10,029 nucleotides of DNA from Accumulibacter sp032229525 (lineage in GTDB: Bacteria; Pseudomonadota; Gammaproteobacteria; Burkholderiales; Rhodocyclaceae): contig NZ_JAVTWB010000127.1 of assembly GCF_032229525.1 (NCBI RefSeq), positions 1 through 10,029 on the forward strand, written 5' to 3'. The notes beneath the pieces are model-generated. The model was not told the origin of the DNA and ran no database searches. It saw only the letters and a program-made list of their open reading frames with translations. Positions 1 to 7,235 of this stretch are shown here, in pieces. How positions within the stretch are numbered: the stretch's first letter is position 1; each line of letters begins with the position of its first letter. Position numbers and translations under genes: made by a program.

Positions 1-966
1 TGCGGCTGCACGGAATTCTCGCACCAGGAAGTACGCGACGCGATTCGTCAGCAGCCACTGCTGAGCATTGGCGAAACCATGCGTTTCCTTGAATGGACGA
101 CGCCCGACGGCTGCGACAAGTGTCGCCCGGCACTCAATTACTACCTGATCTCTACCTGGCCGAAACAGGCGCAGGACGACCCGCGCTCGCGCTACATCAA
201 CGAGCGCGCGCACGCCAACATCCAGAAGGACGGCACCTATTCGGTGGTGCCGCGGATGTGGGGCGGGCTGACCACTTCCGCCGAATTGCGGCGCATCGCC
301 GACGTCGCCGACAAATACCAGGTGCCGACGATCAAGGTCACCGGCGGGCAGCGTATCGACCTGCTGGGGATCAGGAAGGAAGACCTGATCGGCGTCTGGA
401 AGGACCTCGACATGCCTTCGGGGCACGCTTACGGCAAGTCGATCCGCACGGTCAAGACCTGCGTCGGCGCCGAGCACTGCCGCTTCGGCACGCAGCTGGC
501 CATGGACATGGGCGTCAAGCTCGAAAAGATGCTGTTCGACATGTACTCGCCGCACAAGGTCAAGCTCGCCGTTTCCGGTTGTCCGCGCAACTGCGCCGAA
601 GCCGGCATCAAGGACGTCGGCGTGATCGGCGTCGATTCGGGCTACGAGCTGTACGTCGGCGGCAACGGCGGCATCAAGACCGAAGTCGCGCAGTTCTTCG
701 TCAAGGTCAGCAGCGACGAAGAGGTGATGGAGTACGCCGGCGCATTCCTGCAGCTGTACCGCGAGGAAGGCTTCTATCTCGAGCGCACCTGCCACTACCT
801 CGAACGCGTCGGCCTCGACCACGCCAAGAGCCGCGTCGTCGATGACGCGGACAACCGCAGGGCGCTGCACGGCCGCCTGCTGGCCGAGTTGAAAGACGCC
901 AGGGACCCGTGGGCCGAGCGCGTTGCCGGCGTCGCGCGGAACGAATACGAAATGCTTGCGGTATGA
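1..966 (+). CDS. nirB: Nitrite reductase [NAD(P)H] large subunit, C-terminal part (partial, 5' end outside the window)
   Basis: Cytoplasmic assimilatory nitrite reductase, which reduces nitrite to ammonium with electrons from NAD(P)H through FAD, Fe-S and siroheme. The reading frame is open from base 1, so the N-terminal FAD/NAD part lies upstream and 321 residues are visible. The fragment starts inside the BFD-like [2Fe-2S] domain (Cys1 and Cys3 in CGCT; Cys38 and Cys41 in GCDKCRP). It continues into the nitrite/sulfite reductase ferredoxin-like half-domain (HANIQKDGTYSVVPRMWGG). It then has the siroheme/[4Fe-4S] ligand set: Cys154 and Cys160 in CVGAEHCRFG, and Cys194 and Cys198 in SGCPRNC. 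All cofactor cysteines of the visible part are intact, and the C-terminus looks complete. nirD follows 17 bases after the stop, as in other nirBD operons. The identification is very secure; an ATG at 79 is internal and not the start. Confidence 0.97.
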   Translation, partial: CGCTEFSHQEVRDAIRQQPLLSIGETMRFLEWTTPDGCDKCRPALNYYLISTWPKQAQDDPRSRYINERAHANIQKDGTYSVVPRMWGGLTTSAELRRIADVADKYQVPTIKVTGGQRIDLLGIRKEDLIGVWKDLDMPSGHAYGKSIRTVKTCVGAEHCRFGTQLAMDMGVKLEKMLFDMYSPHKVKLAVSGCPRNCAEAGIKDVGVIGVDSGYELYVGGNGGIKTEVAQFFVKVSSDEEVMEYAGAFLQLYREEGFYLERTCHYLERVGLDHAKSRVVDDADNRRALHGRLLAELKDARDPWAERVAGVARNEYEMLAV

Positions 967-971
967 CCGAC

Positions 972-976
972 GGGAG
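972..976 (+). promoter_or_regulatory. Ribosome binding site of nirD
   Basis: GGGAG lies seven bases upstream of the ATG at 984, in the short gap after the nirB stop. It supports 984 as the nirD start rather than the in-frame ATGs at 909 and 963, which lie in or overlap the end of nirB. Confidence 0.7.
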
Positions 977-983
977 AACAGAA

Positions 984-1292
984 ATGGCTGAATGGAAATC
1001 GATCTGCAAGATTGACGAGATCCCGCGACTGGGCAGTCGCGTTGTCAGATCAACGGGCGGCGACATCGCCGTCTTCCGCACCTCCGGTGACGAGGTGTTC
1101 GCCCTGCGCGACCGCTGTCCGCACAAGGGCGGGCCGCTGTCGCAGGGAATGGTGCATGGCAACCAGGTGACCTGCCCCCTGCATGGCTGGAAGCTGCATC
1201 TGGATTCCGGCGAGGCGGTGGCCCCCGACCAGGGCTGCTCACGGCGCTACCCGATCCGCGTCGAAAGCGGGACGGTCTTCCTCGAAATCTGA
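984..1292 (+). CDS. nirD: Nitrite reductase small subunit NirD, Rieske [2Fe-2S] type
   Basis: This is the 102-residue small subunit that partners NirB in NAD(P)H nitrite reductase in the cytoplasm. The length is typical of the family. It is a single Rieske-fold domain with both ligand boxes intact: Cys45 and His47 in RCPHKGGPL, and Cys64 and His67 in CPLHGW. It should therefore bind a true [2Fe-2S] cluster, whereas some NirD proteins, E. coli's among them as I recall, keep the fold but have lost the ligands. The start at 984 is chosen because a GGGAG site lies seven bases upstream and the protein then begins MAEWKSIC, as NirD proteins usually do. It is co-transcribed with nirB (17-base gap) and the transporter gene (29-base gap). 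Confidence 0.95.
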   Translation: MAEWKSICKIDEIPRLGSRVVRSTGGDIAVFRTSGDEVFALRDRCPHKGGPLSQGMVHGNQVTCPLHGWKLHLDSGEAVAPDQGCSRRYPIRVESGTVFLEI

Positions 1293-1321
1293 CACCCGAC
1301 TCCAACCAACGGACCACGACA

Positions 1322-2533
1322 ATGGACAACTCGTTCTGGAAAGCCGGCCACCGGCCGACCCTCATCGCTTCCTTCCTCTACTTCGACCTCGCTTTCATGG
1401 TCTGGGTGATGCTCGGCCCGCTCGGCGTGCAGATCGCCAGCGATCTCGCCCTGACGCACGCCCAGAAGGGCATGATGGTGGCCACCCCCGTACTCGCCGG
1501 TGCCCTGCTGCGCATCGTCATGGGCCTGCTGGTCGACCACCTGAAGCCCAAGCTGACCGGCGCCATCGGCCAGGTGGTGGTGATGGTCTCGCTGTTCTTC
1601 GCCTGGCGACTGGGCGTGCACAGTTACGAGCAAACCCTGATCCTGGGCATTTTCCTCGGCGTCGCCGGGGCCTCGTTCGCCGTCGCGCTGCCGCTCGCCT
1701 CGCGCTGGTATCCACCGGAGCATCAGGGAACGGCGCTCGGTATTGCCGGCGCCGGCAACTCGGGTACCGCACTCGCCGCGCTGATCGCGCCGAGTCTGGC
1801 GATCGCCTACGGCTGGATCAACGTCTTCGGCCTGGCACTGATTCCACTGCTGCTGGTCTTCATCTACTACATGATCGCCGCCAAGGACTCGCCGGAATGT
1901 CCGCCACCGAAGTCTCTGGCCGAGTACCTGAAGGTGCTCAAGGACAAGGACGCGTGGTGGTTCATGTTCTTCTACTCGGTAACCTTCGGTGGTTTCGTCG
2001 GCCTCGCTTCGTCGCTGACCATCTACTTCAACATCCAGTACGGACTCGACGCCAAGACTGCCGGCTTCTTTACCGCCGCCTGCGTTTTCGCGGGTTCGCT
2101 GGTACGGCCGATCGGCGGCAACGTCGCCGACCGTATCGGCGGCATCAAGAGCCTGTCGGTGATGTATGTCTTCGCCGCAGCCTTCCTGGCCATCGTCAGC
2201 ATCGGCCTGGCGGAAGCGTGGATGGCGTTGATCGCCTTCGTCGGCGCGATGCTGGCACTGGGCATGGGCAATGGCGCGGTCTTCCAGCTGGTGCCGCAGC
2301 GCTTCCGCAAGGAAATCGGCGTCATGACCGGGCTGGTCGGCATGGCCGGTGGCGTTGGCGGCTTCTACCTGGCCTCCTCGCTCGGCTACGCCAAACAGAT
2401 CACCGGCAGCTATCAGGCCGGCTTCCTGATCTTCGCCGCACTGGCCCTGCTGGCGCTGGCCGGGCTGAGCGCCGTCAAGAACCGCTGGCGCACCACCTGG
2501 GGTGCCGCGCACCTGACCGCGGCGAAGATCTGA
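1322..2533 (+). CDS. nasA: NarK/NasA-family nitrate/nitrite transporter (MFS)
   Basis: Inner-membrane major facilitator that moves nitrate and/or nitrite. It has 403 residues with about 12 hydrophobic segments. Family marks are visible. Arg64 (GALLRIVMG, second membrane segment) and Arg262 (GSLVRPIGG, about the eighth) match the two arginines that coordinate the anion in NarK. Two nitrate-signature glycine/asparagine boxes follow: AGAGNSG at 142-148 and GMGNGAVFQLVPQRF at 314-328. The MFS loop motif is represented by VDHLKPK after segment 2 and ADRIGG at 269-274. It lies 29 bases after nirD, with no terminator seen between them, so it is probably in the same operon. Linkage to nirBD suggests assimilatory uptake (NasA role), but sequence alone does not separate this from a NarK1-type importer or a nitrite exporter. 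No convincing ribosome binding site is visible before the ATG, and no better start exists. Confidence 0.93.
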   Translation: MDNSFWKAGHRPTLIASFLYFDLAFMVWVMLGPLGVQIASDLALTHAQKGMMVATPVLAGALLRIVMGLLVDHLKPKLTGAIGQVVVMVSLFFAWRLGVHSYEQTLILGIFLGVAGASFAVALPLASRWYPPEHQGTALGIAGAGNSGTALAALIAPSLAIAYGWINVFGLALIPLLLVFIYYMIAAKDSPECPPPKSLAEYLKVLKDKDAWWFMFFYSVTFGGFVGLASSLTIYFNIQYGLDAKTAGFFTAACVFAGSLVRPIGGNVADRIGGIKSLSVMYVFAAAFLAIVSIGLAEAWMALIAFVGAMLALGMGNGAVFQLVPQRFRKEIGVMTGLVGMAGGVGGFYLASSLGYAKQITGSYQAGFLIFAALALLALAGLSAVKNRWRTTWGAAHLTAAKI

Positions 2534-2554
2534 CTTGCCAGTCGTTTCGAACCT

Positions 2555-2602
2555 GAGGGGCAGCAGAGTACATTGCGTACTTTGTGCCCCTCTCTCGTTT
2601 TC
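2555..2602 (+). terminator. Probable rho-independent terminator after the nitrate operon
   Basis: A long hairpin starts 21 bases after the transporter stop codon. The outer arms GAGGGGCA (2555-2562) and TGCCCCTC (2585-2592) pair perfectly. The inner arms CAGAGTAC (2564-2571) and GTACTTTG (2577-2584) pair with one G-U wobble. There is a single bulged G at 2563 and a five-base loop ATTGC (2572-2576). The sequence then runs TCTCGTTTTC, which is pyrimidine-rich with four T in a row but not a perfect T tract. It sits between two genes on the same strand, so it may separate the nirBD-transporter transcript from the kinase gene or act as an attenuator with partial read-through. Confidence 0.72.
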
Positions 2603-2606
2603 GGAG
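2603..2606 (+). promoter_or_regulatory. Ribosome binding site of the phosphatase/kinase gene
   Basis: GGAG lies ten bases before the ATG at 2617 and just after the hairpin. It favours 2617 over the in-frame GTG at 2584, which is buried in the hairpin's right arm. Confidence 0.55.
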
Positions 2607-2616
2607 CCACACCTGC

Positions 2617-4299
2617 ATGCCGCTTAGCGTCGACATCGGCCATTCCTCGCTCACCGGCCCGCGCCAGCGTAACGAGGACTTCTGCGGCATGGTCACGCCG
2701 CACGGGGCGGAACTCGACAACAAGGGACTGATCGCGGCAGTCGCCGACGGGGTTGGCGGCCACCAGGGCGGCCGCGAGGCTGCCGAATACACCGTCCGCG
2801 GCCTGCTCTCGGACTACTACGCAACGCCCGACACCTGGAGCGTGCCGCATGCGCTGGAAAGAGTCGTCGTTGCCCTGAACCGCTGGGTGATAACCCAAGG
2901 CGGCCGGCAAGCGGAGCTCACCGGCATGGCGACGACGCTGACCATACTGGTCCTGCGTGGCCGCCGTTACGTCTGCGGCCACGTCGGCGATTCTCGCCTT
3001 TACCTGCTGCGCGACGGGGTGTGCACGCAACTGACCGTCGATCACCTCTGGGAACACCCGGAACTCAAGAACGTGCTGTCGCGCGCGGTCGGCCTCGACC
3101 GCCACTTTCGGATCGATTTCGCCGACGGCGAGTTGAAAGAAAACGACTGCTTCCTGCTCTGTTCCGACGGCGTTTGGGGCGTACTCGGCGACGCGCGCAT
3201 CCGCGCCACGCTGCTCGCCCATCCCGACGCGCAACGCGCCGCGGCAGCTCTGACCAGCCTGGCGCTGGCCGCTGGCGGCGAGGACAACGCCAGTGCGGTC
3301 GTCGCCCGCATCCAGGAACTGCCGGCGGAGAATCTGCGCGACTCGCTCGAAGGCACTTTGCGCCTGCCCCTGCCGCCGCTGTTCAAGCCGGGGCAGGAAA
3401 TCGACGGGCTGCGGATTGACGAAGTGCTGCACGACTCGCGCGCCACGCTGCTCTACCGCGTGACCGACCAGGCCTCCGGCCAGCAACTGGTGCTCAAGAC
3501 GCTGCGCCCGGAGCTGGCCAACGACCCCGACGAAATTCGCTCGCTGATCATGGAGGAGTGGCGCGGGCGGCGCATCGCCTCGCCGTATTTCGCGCAACTG
3601 TTGCCAGCCGAAGGACGCAGCTGCCTCTACTATCTGCAAACCTGGCACGAAGGTGCGACGCTGCAGCGAATGCTCGATTCGGGCCTGCATTTCACCGTCG
3701 CCGACGCTGTCCAGCACGGCGTCCGGCTGATGAAGGGGCTCTCGGCACTGCACCGCCTCGACGTCGCCCACCGCGACATCAAGCCGGACAATATCCACAT
3801 CGGCCGCGACGGCCGCCTGCGCATTCTCGACCTCGGCGTCGCCCTCAGCCTGTCGGAAGACGACCCCGCGGTCGGCAGCCCGGGCACCCCGAGCTACATG
3901 GCACCGGAGCTCCTTGCCGGCGAGCGGGCCGGCCCGACGCACGACCTCTACGCCGCCGGCGTCACTCTCTATCACCTGCTGACCCGCAAATACCCGTACG
4001 GCGAGATCGAGCCCTTCCAGCACCCCAAGTTCGGCGAGCCGGTAGCGCCGACCCGCTACCGCCCCGACATTCCCGGCTGGCTGGAAAACGTCCTGCTCAA
4101 GGCGGTCGCCAAGGATCCCGCCCAGCGCTTCGAAACCACCGAGGAATTCCTGCTGGCACTGGAACGCGGCGCCAGCCGACCGCTCAGCCGACCGCCGGCA
4201 ACGCCGCTGGCCATGCGTAGCCCGCTGCTCACCTGGCGGATCATCGCCGGGGTCTCGCTGCTGTTCAATCTGATCTTGCTGATGTTGCTGACGCGCTGA
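2617..4299 (+). CDS. Bifunctional PP2C-type phosphatase / Ser-Thr protein kinase, membrane-anchored
   Basis: A 560-residue fusion of two opposing signalling enzymes. Residues 1-235 are a PPM/PP2C phosphatase with its metal-binding acidic residues present: NED at 19-21, ADGVGG with Asp44, GDSR with Asp125, SDG with Asp184, and GEDN with Asp223. Residues ~262-515 are a Hanks-type kinase: Lys294 (LVLK), a candidate helix-C Glu313/314, HRDIKPDN with Asp387 and Asn392, DLG (405-407) in place of DFG, and APE at 429-431. The glycine-rich loop is degenerate (HDSRAT). Residues ~538-558 form one hydrophobic segment at the extreme C-terminus, so both enzymes should face the cytoplasm from a tail anchor. 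The start at 2617 has a GGAG site and begins directly at the PP2C fold. As I recall, a kinase gene of this type lies beside nasA and nirBD in Pseudomonas, which suggests a role in regulating nitrate assimilation; its substrate cannot be read from the sequence. A terminator-like hairpin separates it from the transporter gene. Confidence 0.92.
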   Translation: MPLSVDIGHSSLTGPRQRNEDFCGMVTPHGAELDNKGLIAAVADGVGGHQGGREAAEYTVRGLLSDYYATPDTWSVPHALERVVVALNRWVITQGGRQAELTGMATTLTILVLRGRRYVCGHVGDSRLYLLRDGVCTQLTVDHLWEHPELKNVLSRAVGLDRHFRIDFADGELKENDCFLLCSDGVWGVLGDARIRATLLAHPDAQRAAAALTSLALAAGGEDNASAVVARIQELPAENLRDSLEGTLRLPLPPLFKPGQEIDGLRIDEVLHDSRATLLYRVTDQASGQQLVLKTLRPELANDPDEIRSLIMEEWRGRRIASPYFAQLLPAEGRSCLYYLQTWHEGATLQRMLDSGLHFTVADAVQHGVRLMKGLSALHRLDVAHRDIKPDNIHIGRDGRLRILDLGVALSLSEDDPAVGSPGTPSYMAPELLAGERAGPTHDLYAAGVTLYHLLTRKYPYGEIEPFQHPKFGEPVAPTRYRPDIPGWLENVLLKAVAKDPAQRFETTEEFLLALERGASRPLSRPPATPLAMRSPLLTWRIIAGVSLLFNLILLMLLTR

Positions 4300-4374
4300 G
4301 CTGCGGGGCAGGCCAGGCCGCGAGGACGGATGGCGGATACCCCGATAAATCCGCTCAAAACATGAACTGCTCGG

Positions 4375-4380
4375 TAAAAT
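4375..4380 (+). promoter_or_regulatory. Candidate sigma70-like -10 box before the glycosyltransferase genes
   Basis: The 125-base gap between the kinase gene and the first glycosyltransferase gene contains TAAAAT in the context GGTAAAATGCGC. It lies about 45 bases before the ATG at 4425. The match at -35 is poor (CGCTCA-like sequence 17 bases upstream), so this is only a candidate. The rest of the gap shows no strong terminator hairpin. Confidence 0.3.
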
Positions 4381-4424
4381 GCGCCTACGATGGCCATCGC
4401 GCCTGTCACATCAGCCCGTTGCAC

Positions 4425-7235
4425 ATGACACCCTCGACCGAAATAGAAATCTCCTCCCTCCCACTGGTTTCGATTCTGATCCGCAGCATAGACCGGACGC
4501 ATCTGCTACAGGAAGCTTTGGCGTCGGTTGCTCGACAATCCTACGCACGGATTGAAATTCTGGTGGTGGCGGCTGTTCCCGATCATTCGGCGATGGAAAC
4601 TTCCTGCGGCCCCTATCCGCTACGCCTGATTCCGACCGACGACCCTCTGCATCGCTGCCGTGCAGCGAACGTTGCCCTCGCCGCCGCGCGCGGCGCCTAT
4701 CTGCTCATTTTGGACGATGACGACTGGCTCCTTCCCGAGCATGTGGAGAAACTCGTCGAGGCGCTGGCGGAGGCGCCGGAGTTGCTGGCTGCATATACCG
4801 GGGTGCAGCCCTCCGATCCTGCCGGTAACGCCCAGGGCCCGGCCCTCGGGCTGCCGTTCGACGATCTGCGCCTGCTGGCAGGAAACTGGATGCCACCGCT
4901 TGCCGTATTGTTTAGACGCGAAGTCATCGACCTGGGCTGCCGTTTCGACGAAAGTCTCGATCTTTTCGAGGACTGGGATTTCTGGCTACAGATCTCGTGC
5001 CATTCCGCCTTCGCCCATGCTCCCGGGGTTTCCGCCCATTACCGCATCCACGCGAGCTCGGGAGTGCACGAAAACGCGCCGTTCGTCGGCCCGGCATATT
5101 CCCATCTGTATGGCAAGTGGCGGCACTTGTGGAGTGAAGGGCAAGTGGCGCAAATGATGGCCCGCGTTTGGGCCTTCCCTGACCAGCAACAGCGTATTGC
5201 CGAGCAAGAAGGCGGCATCGCTCAGCTGAAACAGCGTATTTCGGCTCTGGAACAACAAATCCGCACTCAGGATCAGGTGCTCGACGAAAGGCAGGAGCAC
5301 ATCGAGGCCATCTGGCGCAGTAGAAGCTGGCGCATCACCAGGCCGTTGCGCGGCTTGCACCGGGCAACTTTCGTCATACCGCTTCTGAACAAGGCGATTC
5401 GCAACCCAAGGCGGGCCTGGCGATTCGCGCAGCGCGCCGCACAGCAGACACCCCGCGGGGACTGGCAGGGGCTGCTACGACGACTACTGAAGCCAGAGAC
5501 CCGTGCCAACGCCAACTACAGCAATTGGCTCGCCCGCTTCGAACCAGCGGCTGAATCGTATCCACGGTTTCGCCAGGCAGCCGAGGCCTGGCAGCCGCCA
5601 CCAATCATCACCGTGGTGATGCCCACCTATAACTCCGACGTGGAACTCCTGGAAGCAGCCATAGGGAGCGTTCTGGGCCAGGTTTATCCCCATTGGCAAC
5701 TGTGCATTGCCGACGACGCGTCCGACTCTCCCGAAGTCAAAGCACTGCTCGAGCGCCACGCCTCGACAGATCCTCGCATCCAGGTCGTCTTCCGCCCGGT
5801 CAACGGTCACATTTCCGCCGCCAGCAACTCGGCACTGGCTCTGGCGGAAGGCGACTTTGTCGCTCTTCTCGACCACGACGATCTGTTGCATCCGCTGGCC
5901 TTGTGGTTCATCGCGCAGGCCATTGTCGAGCATCCCGAGGCGAGCTTGATCTACACTGATGAAGACAAACTTTCGCTCGATGGCGAGCGCTGCGATCCGT
6001 ACTTCAAATGTGATTTCAACTACGAACTGGTGCTGGCGCAGAACATGCTGTCGCACTTGGGCTGCTACCGGCGCGCCCTGTTGAACGAGATCGGCGGGTT
6101 CCGGGAAGGCTTTGAAGGTTCGCAAGATTACGATCTCGCCCTGCGCGCGGTTGAACGCCTGCGGCCGGATCAGATTGTGCATATTCCTCGAGTGCTGTAC
6201 CACTGGCGCATCGTCGCCGGAAGTACGGCGAGCTCCATCACCCAGAAGCCCTACGCTTTGACAGCCGCCCATCGGGCACTGAAAGAGCATTTGCAACGCC
6301 GCGGGATTGCGGCGGAGGTGATGCCCGCGCCGGAGATACCGCACTACACCAGGGTCCAATTCCCGCTGCCGACGCCGTCGCCGCTGGTCAGCATTCTGAT
6401 TCCCACGCGCGACCGCGCGCAGCTGCTAAGCGTGTGCATCGAGTCCATACGCCAGCGCACCACTTACACGCCTTACGAAATCATCGTCGTCGATAATGGC
6501 AGCGAAGAGGCAAACACGTTGCAGTTACTCGACCGCTTGCGCGACAGCGGCGTCCGAGTACTATCGGACGATGGCCCATTCAACTATTCTCGCCTCAACA
6601 ACGGTGCGGCCGAGCAGGCACAGGGCAGCGTGCTGTGCCTGATGAACAACGACATTGAAATCATCACGCCGCACTGGCTGGAGGAAATGGTTTCCTTTGC
6701 CGAACAGGACGGCGTCGGCGCCGTGGGCGCCCGCTTGTGGTACCCCACCGACAAGCTGCAACACGGCGGCGTGATCCTCGGCTTGGGCGGCGTCGCAGGA
6801 CATTCTTTCTTGAATTACGAGCGGGGTGAAACCGGCCATTTCGGCAGAGCGGCCTTGCATCAATCGCTGAGCGCGGTTACTGCGGCCTGCATGGTGGTGA
6901 AGAAATCCATCTATCAGGAAGTTGGCGGCCTCGACGAGCGACTCTCGGTGTCCTTCAATGACATAGATTTCTGCCTGCGGCTTCGCGAGGCGGGCTATCG
7001 CAACGTCTGGACGCCCTACGCAGAGATGTTTCACCACGAGTCGGCTAGCCGCGGCCAGGAAACAACGCCCGCAAAACAGGCACGCTTTGCCTCCGAAGTG
7101 GCGTTCATGAACGACAAGTGGGCCAACGAGTTGCTTGACGACCCGGCTTATTCGCCCAACCTCACCCTTACCGCCAATGATTTCAGCCTTGCGTGGCCGC
7201 CGCGCATCGCCCAAATCTCCTTTGACCGGTCATGA
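4425..7235 (+). CDS. Multidomain glycosyltransferase with three GT2 domains and a coiled-coil linker
   Basis: This 936-residue cytoplasmic or membrane-associated enzyme probably adds several sugars, or a repeat unit, to a surface polysaccharide or glycan. GT2 domain 1 (~13-215) has SILIRS, an acidic DDDDW motif at 97-101 and EDWDFW at 182-187. A polar, heptad-like stretch (~252-297, rich in Q, E, L and I) is a likely coiled coil, followed by WRSRSWRITRPLRG, a motif I have seen in similar linkers. GT2 domain 2 (~395-600) has VVMPTYN, DHDD at 483-486 and SQDYDLALR at 566-574. GT2 domain 3 (~653-870) has SILIPTRDR, MNNDIEI at 740-746 and NDIDFCLR at 845-852. All three keep the acidic nucleotide-sugar/metal motif, so all may be active. 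No signal peptide or membrane segment is evident. The start at 4425 is chosen because the first domain follows at once; an in-frame ATG at 4362 would add 21 unremarkable residues and lies upstream of the candidate -10 box. Neither start has a clear ribosome site. The donor and acceptor sugars are unknown. Its 3' end overlaps the next gene by four bases (ATGA). Confidence 0.88.
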   Translation: MTPSTEIEISSLPLVSILIRSIDRTHLLQEALASVARQSYARIEILVVAAVPDHSAMETSCGPYPLRLIPTDDPLHRCRAANVALAAARGAYLLILDDDDWLLPEHVEKLVEALAEAPELLAAYTGVQPSDPAGNAQGPALGLPFDDLRLLAGNWMPPLAVLFRREVIDLGCRFDESLDLFEDWDFWLQISCHSAFAHAPGVSAHYRIHASSGVHENAPFVGPAYSHLYGKWRHLWSEGQVAQMMARVWAFPDQQQRIAEQEGGIAQLKQRISALEQQIRTQDQVLDERQEHIEAIWRSRSWRITRPLRGLHRATFVIPLLNKAIRNPRRAWRFAQRAAQQTPRGDWQGLLRRLLKPETRANANYSNWLARFEPAAESYPRFRQAAEAWQPPPIITVVMPTYNSDVELLEAAIGSVLGQVYPHWQLCIADDASDSPEVKALLERHASTDPRIQVVFRPVNGHISAASNSALALAEGDFVALLDHDDLLHPLALWFIAQAIVEHPEASLIYTDEDKLSLDGERCDPYFKCDFNYELVLAQNMLSHLGCYRRALLNEIGGFREGFEGSQDYDLALRAVERLRPDQIVHIPRVLYHWRIVAGSTASSITQKPYALTAAHRALKEHLQRRGIAAEVMPAPEIPHYTRVQFPLPTPSPLVSILIPTRDRAQLLSVCIESIRQRTTYTPYEIIVVDNGSEEANTLQLLDRLRDSGVRVLSDDGPFNYSRLNNGAAEQAQGSVLCLMNNDIEIITPHWLEEMVSFAEQDGVGAVGARLWYPTDKLQHGGVILGLGGVAGHSFLNYERGETGHFGRAALHQSLSAVTAACMVVKKSIYQEVGGLDERLSVSFNDIDFCLRLREAGYRNVWTPYAEMFHHESASRGQETTPAKQARFASEVAFMNDKWANELLDDPAYSPNLTLTANDFSLAWPPRIAQISFDRS

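Noticed and set aside
1247..2512. Long open frame of 421 codons on the - strand opposite the transporter
   Set aside because: Its translation is rich in Gly, Asp, Gln, His and Glu without domains, and the opposing frame encodes a motif-complete NarK/NasA transporter.
1183..2556. 457-codon frame on the + strand overlapping nirD and the transporter
   Set aside because: It is an out-of-frame shadow with an Arg/Ala-rich translation, and would replace two well-supported genes.
2535..2580. A promoter (TTTCGA / TACATT) between the transporter and the kinase gene
   Set aside because: Both boxes match the consensus poorly and the would-be -10 lies within the hairpin stem.
2584..2616. GTG at 2584 as the start of the phosphatase/kinase gene
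   Set aside because: It sits in the right arm of a strong hairpin with no ribosome site, while the ATG at 2617 has GGAG ten bases upstream and begins at the PP2C domain.
2413..4023. Long open frame of 536 codons on the - strand
   Set aside because: It lies opposite the phosphatase/kinase gene and the end of the transporter gene, whose proteins carry clear family motifs. Its own translation is Arg/Ala/Val-rich without recognisable domains, as expected of an antisense shadow in high-GC DNA.
4300..4340. GC-rich GCGG...CCGC pairing as a terminator after the kinase gene
   Set aside because: The stem is only about four base pairs and no T tract follows.
5484..6359. 291-codon frame on the - strand within the three-domain glycosyltransferase
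   Set aside because: The + strand frame has GT2 motifs across the same stretch; the antisense translation has none that I recognise.
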